Shown here piece after piece: positions 1 to 12,815 of a DNA stretch of 64,000 nt (position 1 is its first letter; every line of letters starts with the position of its first letter). The stretch is from Cristatella mucedo (lineage: Eukaryota; Bryozoa; Phylactolaemata; Cristatellidae): the NCBI GenBank assembly GCA_009760855.2, contig WPIO01000047.1:1397001-1461000 (forward strand), in the 5' to 3' direction. A model generated the notes under the pieces. That model searched no databases. It saw only the letters and a program-made list of their open reading frames with translations, and had not been told where the DNA came from. A program made the position numbers and the translations under genes.

Positions 1-222
1 GCTGGCAGAGCCGGTTTTGAGATTTATAATTTCCAAGTTCTGAATCACACTTGGTTTGCCCATAACTGGTAAGTTGGCTTTGTCGTCATTAAATGTAAGA
101 AAGTTTGCTGCCATCCGTGTGCGGCTGTCATCGATACATGCAGAAAGGGTACATGCAGAGAACTCAACGTGTTGGAGGGATGGGAGGGATTAAAGCATAG
201 GTACAACTGAGTGTCATCTGCA
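1..222 (-). mobile_element. LINE A (L2 clade) RT fragment, 3' part of split copy
   Basis: Reverse-strand reading gives a decayed reverse-transcriptase palm/thumb region (TQLYLCFNPS, then SLHV and LHLMTTKPTYQL-type residues) matching the LINE A copies at 52120-52320 and 63500-63700. The copy is cut at about 222 by an opposite-strand LINE B piece and resumes at about 534, so 1-222 and 534-985 are one original insertion. Frames are broken; this is not a working gene. Confidence 0.85.
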
Positions 223-533
223 GTCCTAGACTGTGGAACTCGCTTCCACAACTCCTACGCAACGACATCTACTCTCCTACTGCCGACTATGGCACATCTT
301 TTTCAGCGGTCCTGAACTGCTACTTCTATGCTACTCACTACCTCAACTGCTCTCCTGACTCTGCTATGTTTCCCACTTTCTCTTTGTTGCGTGAGACGAA
401 GTCTGTTGGCTACCGAATGCGTACCGAAATTCGCTTAGGCTGTGAGTTCGCTATACAAAACTCTCCTGCGTAACACCCACATGGTCTTTATGACTTTGTG
501 GAGTTACAGACGGAGATACATTACATTACAATA
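223..533 (+). mobile_element. LINE B 3' end nested inside LINE A
   Basis: Plus-strand LINE B terminal part: the stretch encoding LWNSLPQ-like residues, the TAACACCCACATGG block, and the GGAGATACATTACATTACA tail. The same end is seen at 24000-24085, 36100-36213 and 57700-57743. It interrupts LINE A between the codons for the YADD-motif neighbourhood, so it inserted later. The junction shares the short string CTGCAG with LINE B, and I could not define a clear target-site duplication. Confidence 0.85.
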
Positions 534-985
534 TAAGTGAAAGTCTAGATTTTGCCTGGCGATCACATCGGCAAGAGGGTGAGTATACATTGTGAAAAGA
601 AATGGACAGAGCACAGAGTTACCCCTTACTTAAGTGGTTCTTCAGATGATCTTTGTCCGTTCCAATCAATACTTGAGTCTCTCACTGAGATAGGACCTGA
701 ACCATTGCAGTTCAGTGCCAGTCATGCCCAGGCGAGATTCAAGACGCTCAAGAAGAACGTTGTGATCAATAGTATCAAAGGCTGTGGACAGATCAAACAG
801 GACAAGTAGAGAGACCTTACCCACGTCTGTATACATGAGAAGGTACACCCTAAGCAATGCTGACTCCGGGGGAGTAATTAGCTCTAAAATCAGACTGGAA
901 CTTACTTTCTAGGTTTGAGGTCTCAATAAAAGATTTCAGTTGGTCTGCCGCAACTCGTTCTAGTGTCTTTGATCGGAAGGTCTAG
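534..985 (-). mobile_element. LINE A RT fragment, 5' part of split copy
   Basis: The reverse strand encodes RT finger/palm residues such as [20 protein letters not shown] and [12 protein letters not shown], the signature AFDTIDH block of L2-clade LINEs. The upstream end (about 985) reaches the segment equivalent to the 59815 region of the longest copy. Several frameshifts are present. Confidence 0.88.
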
Positions 986-2899
986 GCCTTCGAATCAAGA
1001 TTAACAGCACACCTTTTCGTTGATGTTTGCGTGGATTAATTTATAACTGAACAAGGGGGTTTTGCCTCATAAACCGCCATAAAAGGTCCATAATAACAAA
1101 ACAACACAACAGAAGCCAGACATTAAAAATGCGATTCAATCAATGAGCAAAAATGCCAAACAAAAGAAAGAGACAACTTTTCGCGTAGCATCTCTTTCTT
1201 TCATCGTTTCGGTGCTTAGACGTACGTTTGAGCTATGCAGCACTTTTTTTTTAGGATTGTTACTTGTTTTGAGACGCCAATACCAGTGTGCATTGGCTTT
1301 CCTAAGATATCGTGCGCCCGGGATGAACTGCAGAGATGGCGCGCCCCCCCCCAGCATTAGACGCTCGTTTTGATTCGTCCACGATCCAGCGCCACCGATC
1401 CATCCGCTGCCCGGGGCTAACAGATGGCGCCCCCTGCACCCTTTGGTAGGCCTCTGCTAGAGCGAAAAGGTTCGCGTCCGAAGCATTGTGGACACTCCCA
1501 GGACATGTTCCGGAAGTAAGACGCTCGAACTTAATGACTTGCGCCGTTGGTTCGAGTCGTGCCGGAAACAATTTCTTTCAATTAAGACCAGATCACGGAG
1601 TCGACGCCGGGGCGTTAGCCTATCTGGAAAACTGTCCAATTCCACCATGCACAGTTCAACACTGACGTTCGTGACTGCATTGATGTAAATCTATTTGTCT
1701 CTTACGTAGGTATCGTGAGTATACACGTACATCCGTGCTTGAATGCACTGATAACTGAATCTCCTAGTACATGATTTTTCTTCCTGAAACTCTTCAAATA
1801 TCGCCATCGGTAGTCATTGAGCCTGAGCTTGGTCGATCTGAAGTGCTGCCATCATTATGCAAAGTTTTCCCTTACCAAATAAATTAAGTCTTACCTAGGC
1901 CTACCTCACCACTGTTCAGCTTAATATGATGTCTTGTTTCCAAAATTGAAAGTTCGATAACATAACCGGGATTAGCATGCATTTTTCGCTAGTTTCAAAT
2001 AGAATAAGGTGCCGCGTAGTACAGTAATCAAGTTCATTGAAGTAGTCATACTAAAATGTGCCTATGCTGGTATTACAGGGTTTTTCTGATGTTGGCCGTA
2101 GAAATGACCTCTGGTCGAGCAGACACTGCATTACAGGCTCGTTATTGCTCAGCTGAAAGTAAATGCGAAAGAGTGCTAGGATGGCTATCAACTGACGCCA
2201 GCTACTCTTGTAACGCTTAGCAGATACTCACCAGCAGGCAACTGGAATCGATTGTTGACTTCCTGGCAGCCACGAGTATACCGAGGTTACGTGGACTCCT
2301 GCTGTCTCGTCGCTTGTGGGAGCACGGGGTGGATGGTGCATTCCAGCACCCGGAGGCTCGGACTTCATTCGGTAAGGTCACGGGCAGAAATAAAGGAAAA
2401 CTCTCATCTGCTGCTGCTTCAGCACTTTGTCTGCAGCTCAGCTGGTATTGACGATAAAATATTAGCGCTTAAAAATTGCGGTGACCTACTTGTCAATAGT
2501 TGGTACATAACTAAAAAAAGAACACTCATTTGAATCGACGTGAGCACTCCTGCTGCCGTTAAGCTCCTCTATAAGCGGTATTTTTAGTGGTTTTCTGGCC
2601 ATCAGGCCGTGGACGGATCAGTCATTACTTCAGGATGCCAAACTTGGAGCTGAGAGGTTTCACTGTGCTTTGCTTTAGCAGATGAGCCGACTACCGTCGG
2701 CAGATTTTTGTCATTGCCAACGCCCCACAAGACACTTCGAAATTATGAAATAGTTGCCATTGTATCACGAAACGTTACAGATCGGCACGGCCCTGACAGG
2801 CTTCTTGTTGAGTCAACCCCCTTGGGATATGGCCTATTTTGGCATTTTGCTAGATTTATCTTTGTTTTCCGCGGTACCATCGGTAGGTGAGCTTGAGGA
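986..2899. other. Intergenic stretch without recognised gene
   Basis: Only short chance ORFs occur here. A GC-rich patch around 1310-1640 contains a run of nine C near 1344 and overlapping open frames on both strands, none recognisable. No splice-flanked conserved exon was seen. Confidence 0.5.
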
Positions 2900-3225
2900 A
2901 TGATACAATAATAACAATACGCTTATATGGAAATATCTTGTATCTCAAAGAAATTAACCTCTTCCTAAGTACTTTAAATACGCTGTAAAAGAAGAATAGC
3001 CATATGGTTAGTGGCAACCCACAAACTGAGCCCACGTACGCTTACAACATAACAAATTACAAGGACAAAGTAAATGCCATGAGGAGTAAGTTTGCTTTCA
3101 GCTTCTTTTTAAATGTAGTCAAGTAAGGTAATGTCTTGACGTCATTCAGGAGTGAGTTCTAGGCTTTTCGACCACACGAATCAAAGGCCGGGTCTCTAAA
3201 GAATTCAAGGTTGGTTCGAAGCATA
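2900..3225 (-). mobile_element. LINE A 3' end, degenerate
   Basis: The reverse complement of the LINE A 3' untranslated region is recognisable: AATAATAACAAT tail remnant, eroded TTCCTAAGTACTTTAAATACGC hairpin, GGTTAGTGGCA, and a segment equivalent to the C-terminal RT codons up to about 3225. Confidence 0.7.
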
Positions 3226-3326
3226 GCTAAATGGTTTCAGTCAGCACCGTCGGTGGTACTGCAGGTGCTCATGGGCTCGCGACGGCGGCGCGACGAAGAA
3301 CAAAGCCCCCACAAGCGAGCTGTGGT

Positions 3327-3425
3327 AATAATAATAATAATGCACTTTATAAAGTACCCTTAGAGAACTCGATCTCTTTCCAGGCGCTATACATTTGCTG
3401 CAAAGCTAAACACGATTGAATTATG
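3327..3425 (-). mobile_element. LINE A 3' tail fragment
   Basis: (AAT)n followed by GCACTTTATAAAG, AGAGAACTCGATCTCTTTCC and GGCGCTATACATTTGCTGC is the inverted LINE A terminal hairpin and tail. This is an independent, strongly 5'-truncated insertion. Confidence 0.85.
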
Positions 3426-3426
3426 A

Positions 3427-3852
3427 GTTTGAATCAAAATATTTTGCGCGTGTTTGGCAGTTCCTAGAGTAGCTCCTGGCTTCTAAAGTAGTTAACATTT
3501 CAAAGCATATCATCGTCGGTACCGTCAGAATACTTTTAGGCAATATTTACTAAATGCTTTAGCATTTCCATTTTCAAAGAATGCGCATCCATGCGACCAA
3601 GTCGGGAGTTTCCACAACAACATGGACGGTTTGAATCAAAATATTTTGCGCGTGTTTGGCAGTTCCTAGAGTAGCTCCTGGCTTCTAAAGTAGTTAGCAT
3701 TTCAAAGCATATCATCGTCGGTACCGTCAGAATACTTTTAGGCAATATTTACTAAATGCTTTAGCATTTCCATTTTCAAAGAATGCGCATCCATGCGACC
3801 AAGTCGGGAGTTTCCACAACAACATGGACGGTTTGAATCAAAATATTTTGCG
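3427..3852. repeat. 202-bp tandem duplication (2.1 copies)
   Basis: The block beginning GTTTGAATCAAAATATTTTG occurs at 3427, 3629 and, for its first 22 bases only, at 3831. The two full units of 202 bp are nearly identical; I noticed one substitution (GTTAAC versus GTTAGC). The near identity implies a recent local duplication. Confidence 0.93.
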
Positions 3853-3943
3853 TGCATCGTCTGCCGTAGGCCAGACGTTTCGAAGCGATTCATGAGTTGG
3901 ATGATCGAGTTTGAAGAAAAATATAATAAGAAGCAGCATTTTC

Positions 3944-4273
3944 TTATATGTTTGCAGTTAGCAATCGTATGTCCGCTGTTTCCAGATCTCGACTTTCTGG
4001 GGTGTTCCTAATGCACGTACTAAGCTTAAATTTTGTCATTTCATCAATAAATCCCAGCAGATGCGGGTAATGCCTGTAGATTATCCCTGTTTTGTCACTG
4101 AAGACCATCTGCAAGACAGGTTTATCAGTTTGAAACGATTCGACAGGCATTTTTTCCATCGGTACACGCAAGTAGTTTCTTCTGTCCACCCTTGCCTTAG
4201 TTTCAATTTTTTCTATAGTCCCCGAGCATGTTCGTTCTTTGTCTTTGGGAATAAACACTAGTAGATGCCTCAA
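3944..4273 (-). other. Unrecognised 109-codon open frame
   Basis: An open reverse-strand frame of 109 codons starts just downstream of the 202-bp duplication. It is basic near its N-terminus and shows no domain I recognise. No intron signals or repeat similarity support it as a gene; it may be a chance ORF. Confidence 0.15.
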
Positions 4274-6913
<2,640 letters not shown>

Positions 6914-6924
6914 CCAATGACATT

Positions 6925-7105
6925 ATAAAGAATCTCAGCTTTCGTTTCCATGCGAAAGACGCTCAATTCTACTTACCCCGAATTCGTACCGACAGCCACT
7001 CAGGCTTTGAGGGGGCTATACAAAACTCTCGTGTGTAACACCCGCATAGATTGTGCGGCTTTGTAGAGTTATAGATGGAGATAAATTACCCTTTAACCCT
7101 ACTCA
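6925..7105 (+). mobile_element. LINE B-like 3' end, degenerate
   Basis: The GAATTCGTACCGACAG, CTATACAAAACTCTCG, GTAACACCCGCATAG and GTAGAGTTATAGATGGAG blocks follow the LINE B 3' end in order. It lies immediately beside the (TC)n tract. Confidence 0.7.
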
Positions 7106-7759
7106 GCCTCACTCTGCATCCAAATCACTGACCTCCCTTGTAGCTTGCTTTGGCTCATTTTCTTGCCTCTGCCACAGCACTAGTAACAACTATTATCAAT
7201 TTTTTCAGCTATGAGTACAGATATATTATAAGCAGGTGCGCTATGGGCAAGCCTAGGGTCGCACTCAAGTTGAATGACCTCGCCCTCAGGATTGGTTCAT
7301 ACAGCGCCACTTCAGTTACGTCTGCCCATAATCATGGAGGACTATTCCCAAACGAATTGTCGTGCAATGAGGAGCACATTTCTTCCATAGTCACTTTGGT
7401 TTAATGCTCGTTAAGCAGCACGGCCAAAATCACGGGCCAGCTAGGACGAGAGTGCCATACCCAAACTAGTACTCACGTTAGCGACACGGCATCTAGATTA
7501 TTGCGACTCCGTTTATCAGGAATCCCGGCATGCGCCTTATATCAAGCAACTCACGCAACAACTAGCGGCTCCTCTATGCTGTTTGTCAATCGCGTATAAG
7601 TAATATCATGCCACATCTGCTTGGGCTTCACTAGCTCCTTACATCGAGCCGAGTTTAAGATTCCCGGTCTGGCTTACAGCTCACTTAACTCGCTTGCATC
7701 AGCCTATCAACCCAAGCACATTGCTTCCCCAGTGCACCACCTGCCCCTAAGCATCTAGT

Positions 7760-7930
7760 TATCTCGCCATTCCTCGCACTAGATTCAAAGCTTCTGATGA
7801 TTGGGTCTTCAGTTCGTAGGCATACAAACTTCCGAGCTCGCCTCCGGCTGTGGTCACCATTTGCAATGACTTTGCATTATTCAAGGCTAAGCTAAAAATA
7901 GACTCGCTCCACTCAGCTTTCCCAGCGAAT
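7760..7930 (+). mobile_element. LINE C C-terminal RT fragment
   Basis: Translation around 7767-7900 gives RTRFKASDD...AVVTICNDFALFKAKLK with an in-frame stop. This matches the piece at 33740-33935 (RTRFRSFDG...TVTICNDCASFKSQLEMHLF). It is the extreme C-terminus of a non-LTR retrotransposon ORF2 family distinct from A and B. Confidence 0.6.
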
Positions 7931-8398
7931 TAGATGCGGTTGCTGGATCTAGATTGTGGCTCTAGAACAAGAGGTGAATTCTGCTTGCATGGCAAGAAAA
8001 GTTAGTTGATTCCACAGCTTCATTTCTGTAGCTGCAGGCTAGCCATTGCGGCTATCGCTCATGCCTGCAATAAATATTTGCAGAGGACAATAAAGACTAG
8101 CCTGCTGCGAGCCTCGAACATTAACCTGCGTCGTTAAGTGCCAGTTTCTTCCGTATTTTACGGTTTATACGTGCCCCCCTTTTTTCCAAAATTTGGGTTA
8201 AATGATGGAGAGGGTGCTTAGACTTCTTAGGTGGGAAATTACTTCTTTTTTTCTTGGACATTTTCCGACTTAAAACACTGCCAAAATAACAGATTCCAAA
8301 AAGATCGGCTCTTTAAGTTCACAAAAAGGCTTGGGTTTACAGTGAGGAAATTAAAGTGTGGTTTTTAAAAATGTTTTTGGCTGCCGACCGAGGCGCTT

Positions 8399-8850
8399 TT
8401 GAAAAAATCAGCCTTACTCTTGTTCGATTCGTTCGGCGAACATATGAAGGGCGAAATTGAGAAACTGTCGGCTGTCATGGAAACTAAACTGGAAGCTATC
8501 CAGGGTGGGTTGACTGGTCATTTGCAGCCTGTAGATGTAGGCATCAATAAACCATTCAAGTTGGCCTTACGAAAAAGTTAGACTAAATGGTTGGTGGACC
8601 AGTTGGGCGACAACTTGACACCAGCAGGAAAGATCGAGAAGCCATCCATTGGGCAGGTCTATGAGTGGGTGATGAAGGCCTATTAAAGCGTAAAGCCAGA
8701 GATTTAGGTCAGAGCATTTTAAGAGAGGTAACAAATGCAATGGACGTAACGGAAGATGACGCAGCCTATGAAGAGAGTGACGACGACAATGAGAATAACG
8801 GAGTTTCCACCAAATTTCAAGTATGTTATATGAACGAGGAAGATGGATAG
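8399..8850 (+). pseudogene. pogo/Tigger-like transposase C-terminal remnant
   Basis: The 60-codon frame 8399-8581 ends with IQGGLTGHLQPVDVGINKPF. This resembles the block around the last catalytic acidic residue in DDE_1 transposases of the pogo/Tigger (Tc1-mariner) group. After a stop, other frames continue with a segment WLVDQLGDNLTPAGKIEKPS and, at 8665-8850, VTNAMDVTEDDAAYEES, the usual C-terminal acidic tail. The family's normal length is about 400-500 residues, so only the last third is present, with stops and frameshifts. It is inactive. I did not find terminal inverted repeats around it. Confidence 0.8.
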
Positions 8851-9061
8851 GGTATCATCACCATTCCGGATGCAGAGAATATTGATAATGGTAAGAGTGA
8901 TTCTTATCAGTCTTCATATTGTTCAGTTCCTTCAGTTATTGAATAAAATATTTTTTCAAAAATTGGTTCAAAAATTTGGTGGCGGCTTATATATAGGAGG
9001 TAGCTTGTACACGGTAAAATACCATATTCGGGGTCAACGAACGATCAACCGAGAAGCAGCC

Positions 9062-9568
9062 GACTTATGTCATGTATCTCCGTCAGTAACTCCACAAAGT
9101 CATAAAGACCATGTGGGTGTTACGCACGAGAGTTTTGTATAGCCCACTCACAGCCTAAGCGGCTTTCGGTACGCATTCGTAGCTAACAGACTTAATCTCA
9201 CACAGCAAAGAGAGACCAAGAAGCATAGCTGAGTCAGGAGAGCAGTTGAGGTAGTGAGTAGCATGGAAGTAGCAGCTCAGGACCGCTGAAAAGGATGAGC
9301 CATAGTCGGCAGTAGGAGAGTAGATGTCGTTGCGTAAGAATTGTGGAAGCGAGTTCCACAGTCTAGGACCTGCAGAGCTAAAGCTTCTGTCGCCAACTGT
9401 CTTTAAGCGGAGGAATGGAACAGCTAATTTATTGTCCACACAGGACCTGAGGGCGCGAACAGGCTGAAACTGATGCAGCAGTTCAGCTAGGTACGAACTT
9501 CGAGGTCTAATCACGCATTGGGGTAGGAAAAATGGCACCACCATACTACTATTGTGCAGCATGTACAA
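9062..9568 (-). mobile_element. LINE B 3' end with C-terminal RT frame
   Basis: A reverse-strand open frame of 137 codons includes SYLAELLHQFQPVRALRSCV, KLAVPFLRLK and GPRLWNSLPQFLRN, matching 23640-23990 of the longest LINE B. The inverted tail block (GTAACTCCACAAAGTCATAAAG) lies at about 9084-9105. It is 5' truncated at about 9568. Confidence 0.9.
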
Positions 9569-10490
9569 GTTAATAATGACGCATCCGTTTCGGTCAGCTT
9601 TATCTTAGCCCCAGGGAACTTGTTTCCCATTATTCCGGTGGCCTCTGCATGCATGCTAGTGCATAATCCAGTGCATGTTACTAGACAGAGGTCTTACTCA
9701 CCGGTGGCCATAGGAGTCTTCATGTTTGTTTTACCATCCTGGCCTAAGCATGATACTTTTTTTTACTTTGCATTCTTGATATCGTTTAAGTCAGCACCAC
9801 ACCCCATGGGTACTGTATCTCTTGTTGCGAGTTTTAAATCACCAGGATGGCGATTAAACATGGAAGAGAGAATACATTATCTTAGGGTGCTATCCAAACA
9901 ACTTAGTACTATAGTTATCGTTATTAACCATCTAATGAACGAAGCATTGGATCTGAGGTAGGTTTCTTTTTTTCTCTTTTTAAATGTCACTGATTCGGAA
10001 GATATCTTGCCATGTCCTAGTCGACATGCCATTAAACGTCCTTGAACGTTCTAGTCTGCAACATTGGTCACGCGTTGAGAAACTTATCTAACCGAAATCA
10101 GAATGAGCTGCCTGAGTGTTGTAGAAACAGATCGAAACCCACATCTGAAATTTCCCGTTGATCCATCAAGTATTGATCAAGTTATGGAATTTAAAAGGCA
10201 CAAACGTTGATTGCAAATGAAGCGGTTTTAAAAGTCGCAATCATGTACTTCAACAAGCGGCAAACATGCTCCTGGATGTACCAAAGTTTAACAAACTGGG
10301 ACACGAGTCGTACAAGTTCGACGGCTACATGGCTAGGGGTCGGAAGAAGTTGGACAAGGTAATACGAGCTGGAAATAGCGTAACCCATAGGTTCTTTTAC
10401 AAACATTTACCCGCTTATACATGTGTGTTCAGACTGGCAAGATTGCAATTTGGAAGAAAAACAGAAGCCACGACATTTCACGCTTCATTT
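9569..10490. other. No recognised gene
   Basis: A 135-codon plus-strand frame (9554-9961) begins inside LINE B and has no recognisable domain. The remainder shows no repeat or exon I could support. Confidence 0.4.
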
Positions 10491-10622
10491 GGTTTGGTCC
10501 CGTGGTTAAGGCGCTCACCCCGACCAAGGTCTGGTTTAGGTCGTTGGCTCGAGCCCGGAGGCATATGTGAAGCGCCTGAATAGAGACCAAGTTCTCTTAG
10601 CGTGCTATACAAAAGAATTAAA
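10491..10622 (+). mobile_element. SINE1, tRNA-like head with LINE A-like tail
   Basis: A tRNA-like head (GGTTTGGTCCCGTGGTTAAG, an A-box-like region, then GGCTCGAGCCC, B-box-like) is followed by GAAGCGCCTGAATAGAGA and GTTCTCTTAGCG. This tail parallels the LINE A hairpin (GCGCC/AGAGA/TCTCT). It is a short non-coding retroposon, probably mobilised by LINE A proteins. Confidence 0.8.
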
Positions 10623-12640
10623 TACTTACATATTTGTAAATAAACATGCCGATTGTCGAACAGCAATCTGTACCAATCAATAATTAAAATAACATGCTTT
10701 ACTGTGTACTGTGGTTGAATTATTGTGACAGTGCCAATGTGTATGTCAGATTTTGGATCTCGAATGGTGATACCGGCAGCGTAGCTAGCAAGCGGCCTTT
10801 ATATCACTACAACAATGAGTGCCGTACATACTGGCAAGACCAGGGCACAGACAGGCTTAGGGAAAAGTAAGAGGCATTACCCTGACCTTGCCCAGGACAA
10901 CGAATCGTCATAAGACTGGTCATCTAGGGCAGCTAGCGAGCTGCTGAAACCTTGGGTTTGCCATGCGATTGAGCCTAATCCAGGCACGGCCCGCCTTTAC
11001 CCTTGCCGTACTATTATCCGCATTGGTCGGTCACCACTTGGTGGTACCTTTTTCACTACTCCACGACATATCGGCTTGCTCCAGTAAAAGACATTCCAAA
11101 AGTAAAGGTCTACTGATGGAACAGCCTTACTTATGCATCGTCCGAATCGCCTTAGTAGCCATCCCAACAGCTCGCGGCAGATGACAACAAATGACTTTTT
11201 GGTGCCGGACTATAGTAATCCACGACCTTGGTGGTGACTTTTGAGCCGTTCATTCCCTTTGGTGATGAGACTGGGATTCTAGCTAAATCCACAAGCACGA
11301 CATTTTTCTATTCCTAAACAGCTAAATGTGGTGTAATGATAATGGATCCTAAATCACGGAGGTTACTCAAAGTTAGAGCGCAAACAGCATTAGGCAGCAA
11401 AAATTGTGGTGAGAAATCTTGATGAAATAATCCTCCACCTCTAATCGTTCACCATAAATATTTTATTCTAAACCTAGGAAACTATCGTGAGGTTTGAATT
11501 AAATAACCGAACAGCTTGTCGGCAACAAATGGTCACAGAATTTGCACATCTTAAGCGCATGAAAATTTGGTACATACACTATCGGAAACACAGCAGTATC
11601 TCCCTTGAATGGCACTGGCTCCTAAAATAACCTTAACAATGGACGAGTCAGATGAACACAAGCCCACAAGTATTCAAAGGTAACAGATTTTGCCTTAATT
11701 ATTGTAAAGTCAGTAAAGTTAATTTCATGTGAAAAAGCAGCTCCGCCTGAATCTTCGGTGTCAGCACTCGATACAATTACGAACAATAAAATTATGGAGA
11801 GACTGTTAATGAAAACGCTAAAATGTTATAGCACATTACTGCACATGGTGGCATCACTTGACAGTCACTTTATTTTGTAGTTTCTAAGCTCTTAAAATAC
11901 GTTTCTTATGGTTTAGGATAACAGGCTTTGTGACAAAGTGAGAAACGGGCAAGCCTGCGAGCGCTGGTTTTGCTTAGCAGCATAGCGCTTGCATTTAATG
12001 ACCGAGGTCGATGTATCGAGCCCTTCGGCGAATGCACAGCCCGCGGAAGGAGGTTGAGTTATCGTAGGGTTCTATGGAATCGAAGTACATAAATATGAGC
12101 GTGCATACGTAGATTTGAAAAAGTAATGATAACGCCCAGGATTCTCCTCGGGGTTTAAGGAAAGCACTAAAGGGCATCAGTCGATTCCTAGAGGAGCCTG
12201 CAGAGCTCCTCCGATTGTAGTCATTCCCGCTACAGCTACCTACAGCTTCCCCAGAACGAGATTACATGAAAGATTGCCGGAACTAGTTTTGGCGGGAACC
12301 TGTGGCCGCCTCTTTGCTAAAACACTGAGACCCAAACATGCTACAAGAATCGGCCACGGCGACCACCGCAAGAAAGCAGCGTAGAAGAAATGGCATGCTG
12401 AATGTGGGTAGGTAGAGAGTTTTGCTCAAGCTGTAAACAGCGTGAACACTTTATAGAGTCAACAGCATCTTTGCGTAAATAAATAAAGCGCATAACCATC
12501 ATTGATATTTCTCTGTACGCAGTGTGACCGGTTGCTTCCCGTTGTTTCCGGCTAGGTCCAGAAACGACCCGGATATTCATGGCAATTCCTCAGTATCTCA
12601 GTAAGGGGAAGGCAAAATGACTCGGACTTGTTTGGCATAC
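10623..12640. other. No recognised gene; possible RT scrap near 12340-12580
   Basis: Mostly featureless. On the reverse strand at 12341-12580 a frame contains NSLPTHIQHA, reminiscent of the NSLP motif at LINE ORF2 C-termini, but too short to classify. I searched this stretch for RNF-B exons 3-6 and found none. Confidence 0.35.
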
Positions 12641-12815
12641 CGGCGAATTGCAGATCTCACAATTGGCGAAGACTCCATTCATTTTTTCGATAATGTCAGT
12701 CGCTGGAGTATTGAGCGCTGTGCTGCGCGTTGCCGGCTGTCTGCACATTGGGCATCGTATCAGGTCGCTTGCTAAAAAATTGCTCGGCACCAACCTAATA
12801 CAGCGGGAGCAGAAT
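12641..12815 (-). CDS. RNF-B exon 2
   Basis: The acceptor is preceded by a clear pyrimidine tract (CTTTTCTGCCTTGCAG) and the donor reads CCG|GTATGC. The 175-bp exon starts one base into the codon split after exon 1 and ends in phase 0. It encodes FCSRCIRLV...IRCPMCRQPA...ANCEICNSP: the second half of the RING and the first Cys pair of the C2HC finger. It has two more codons than the RNF-A counterpart. Confidence 0.88.

Noticed and set aside
1457-1571. CPQC on the reverse strand as RNF-B exon 4 or 5
   Set aside because: The flanking residues do not match the family (no following His-x4-His or MPWG) and there are no suitable splice sites.
12341-12580. Possible zinc-finger exon of RNF-B (CSRC...H...H on the reverse strand)
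   Set aside because: No acceptor/donor in the expected phases; the NSLPTHIQ string fits a LINE C-terminus better than the C2HC or CPYC fingers of this family.
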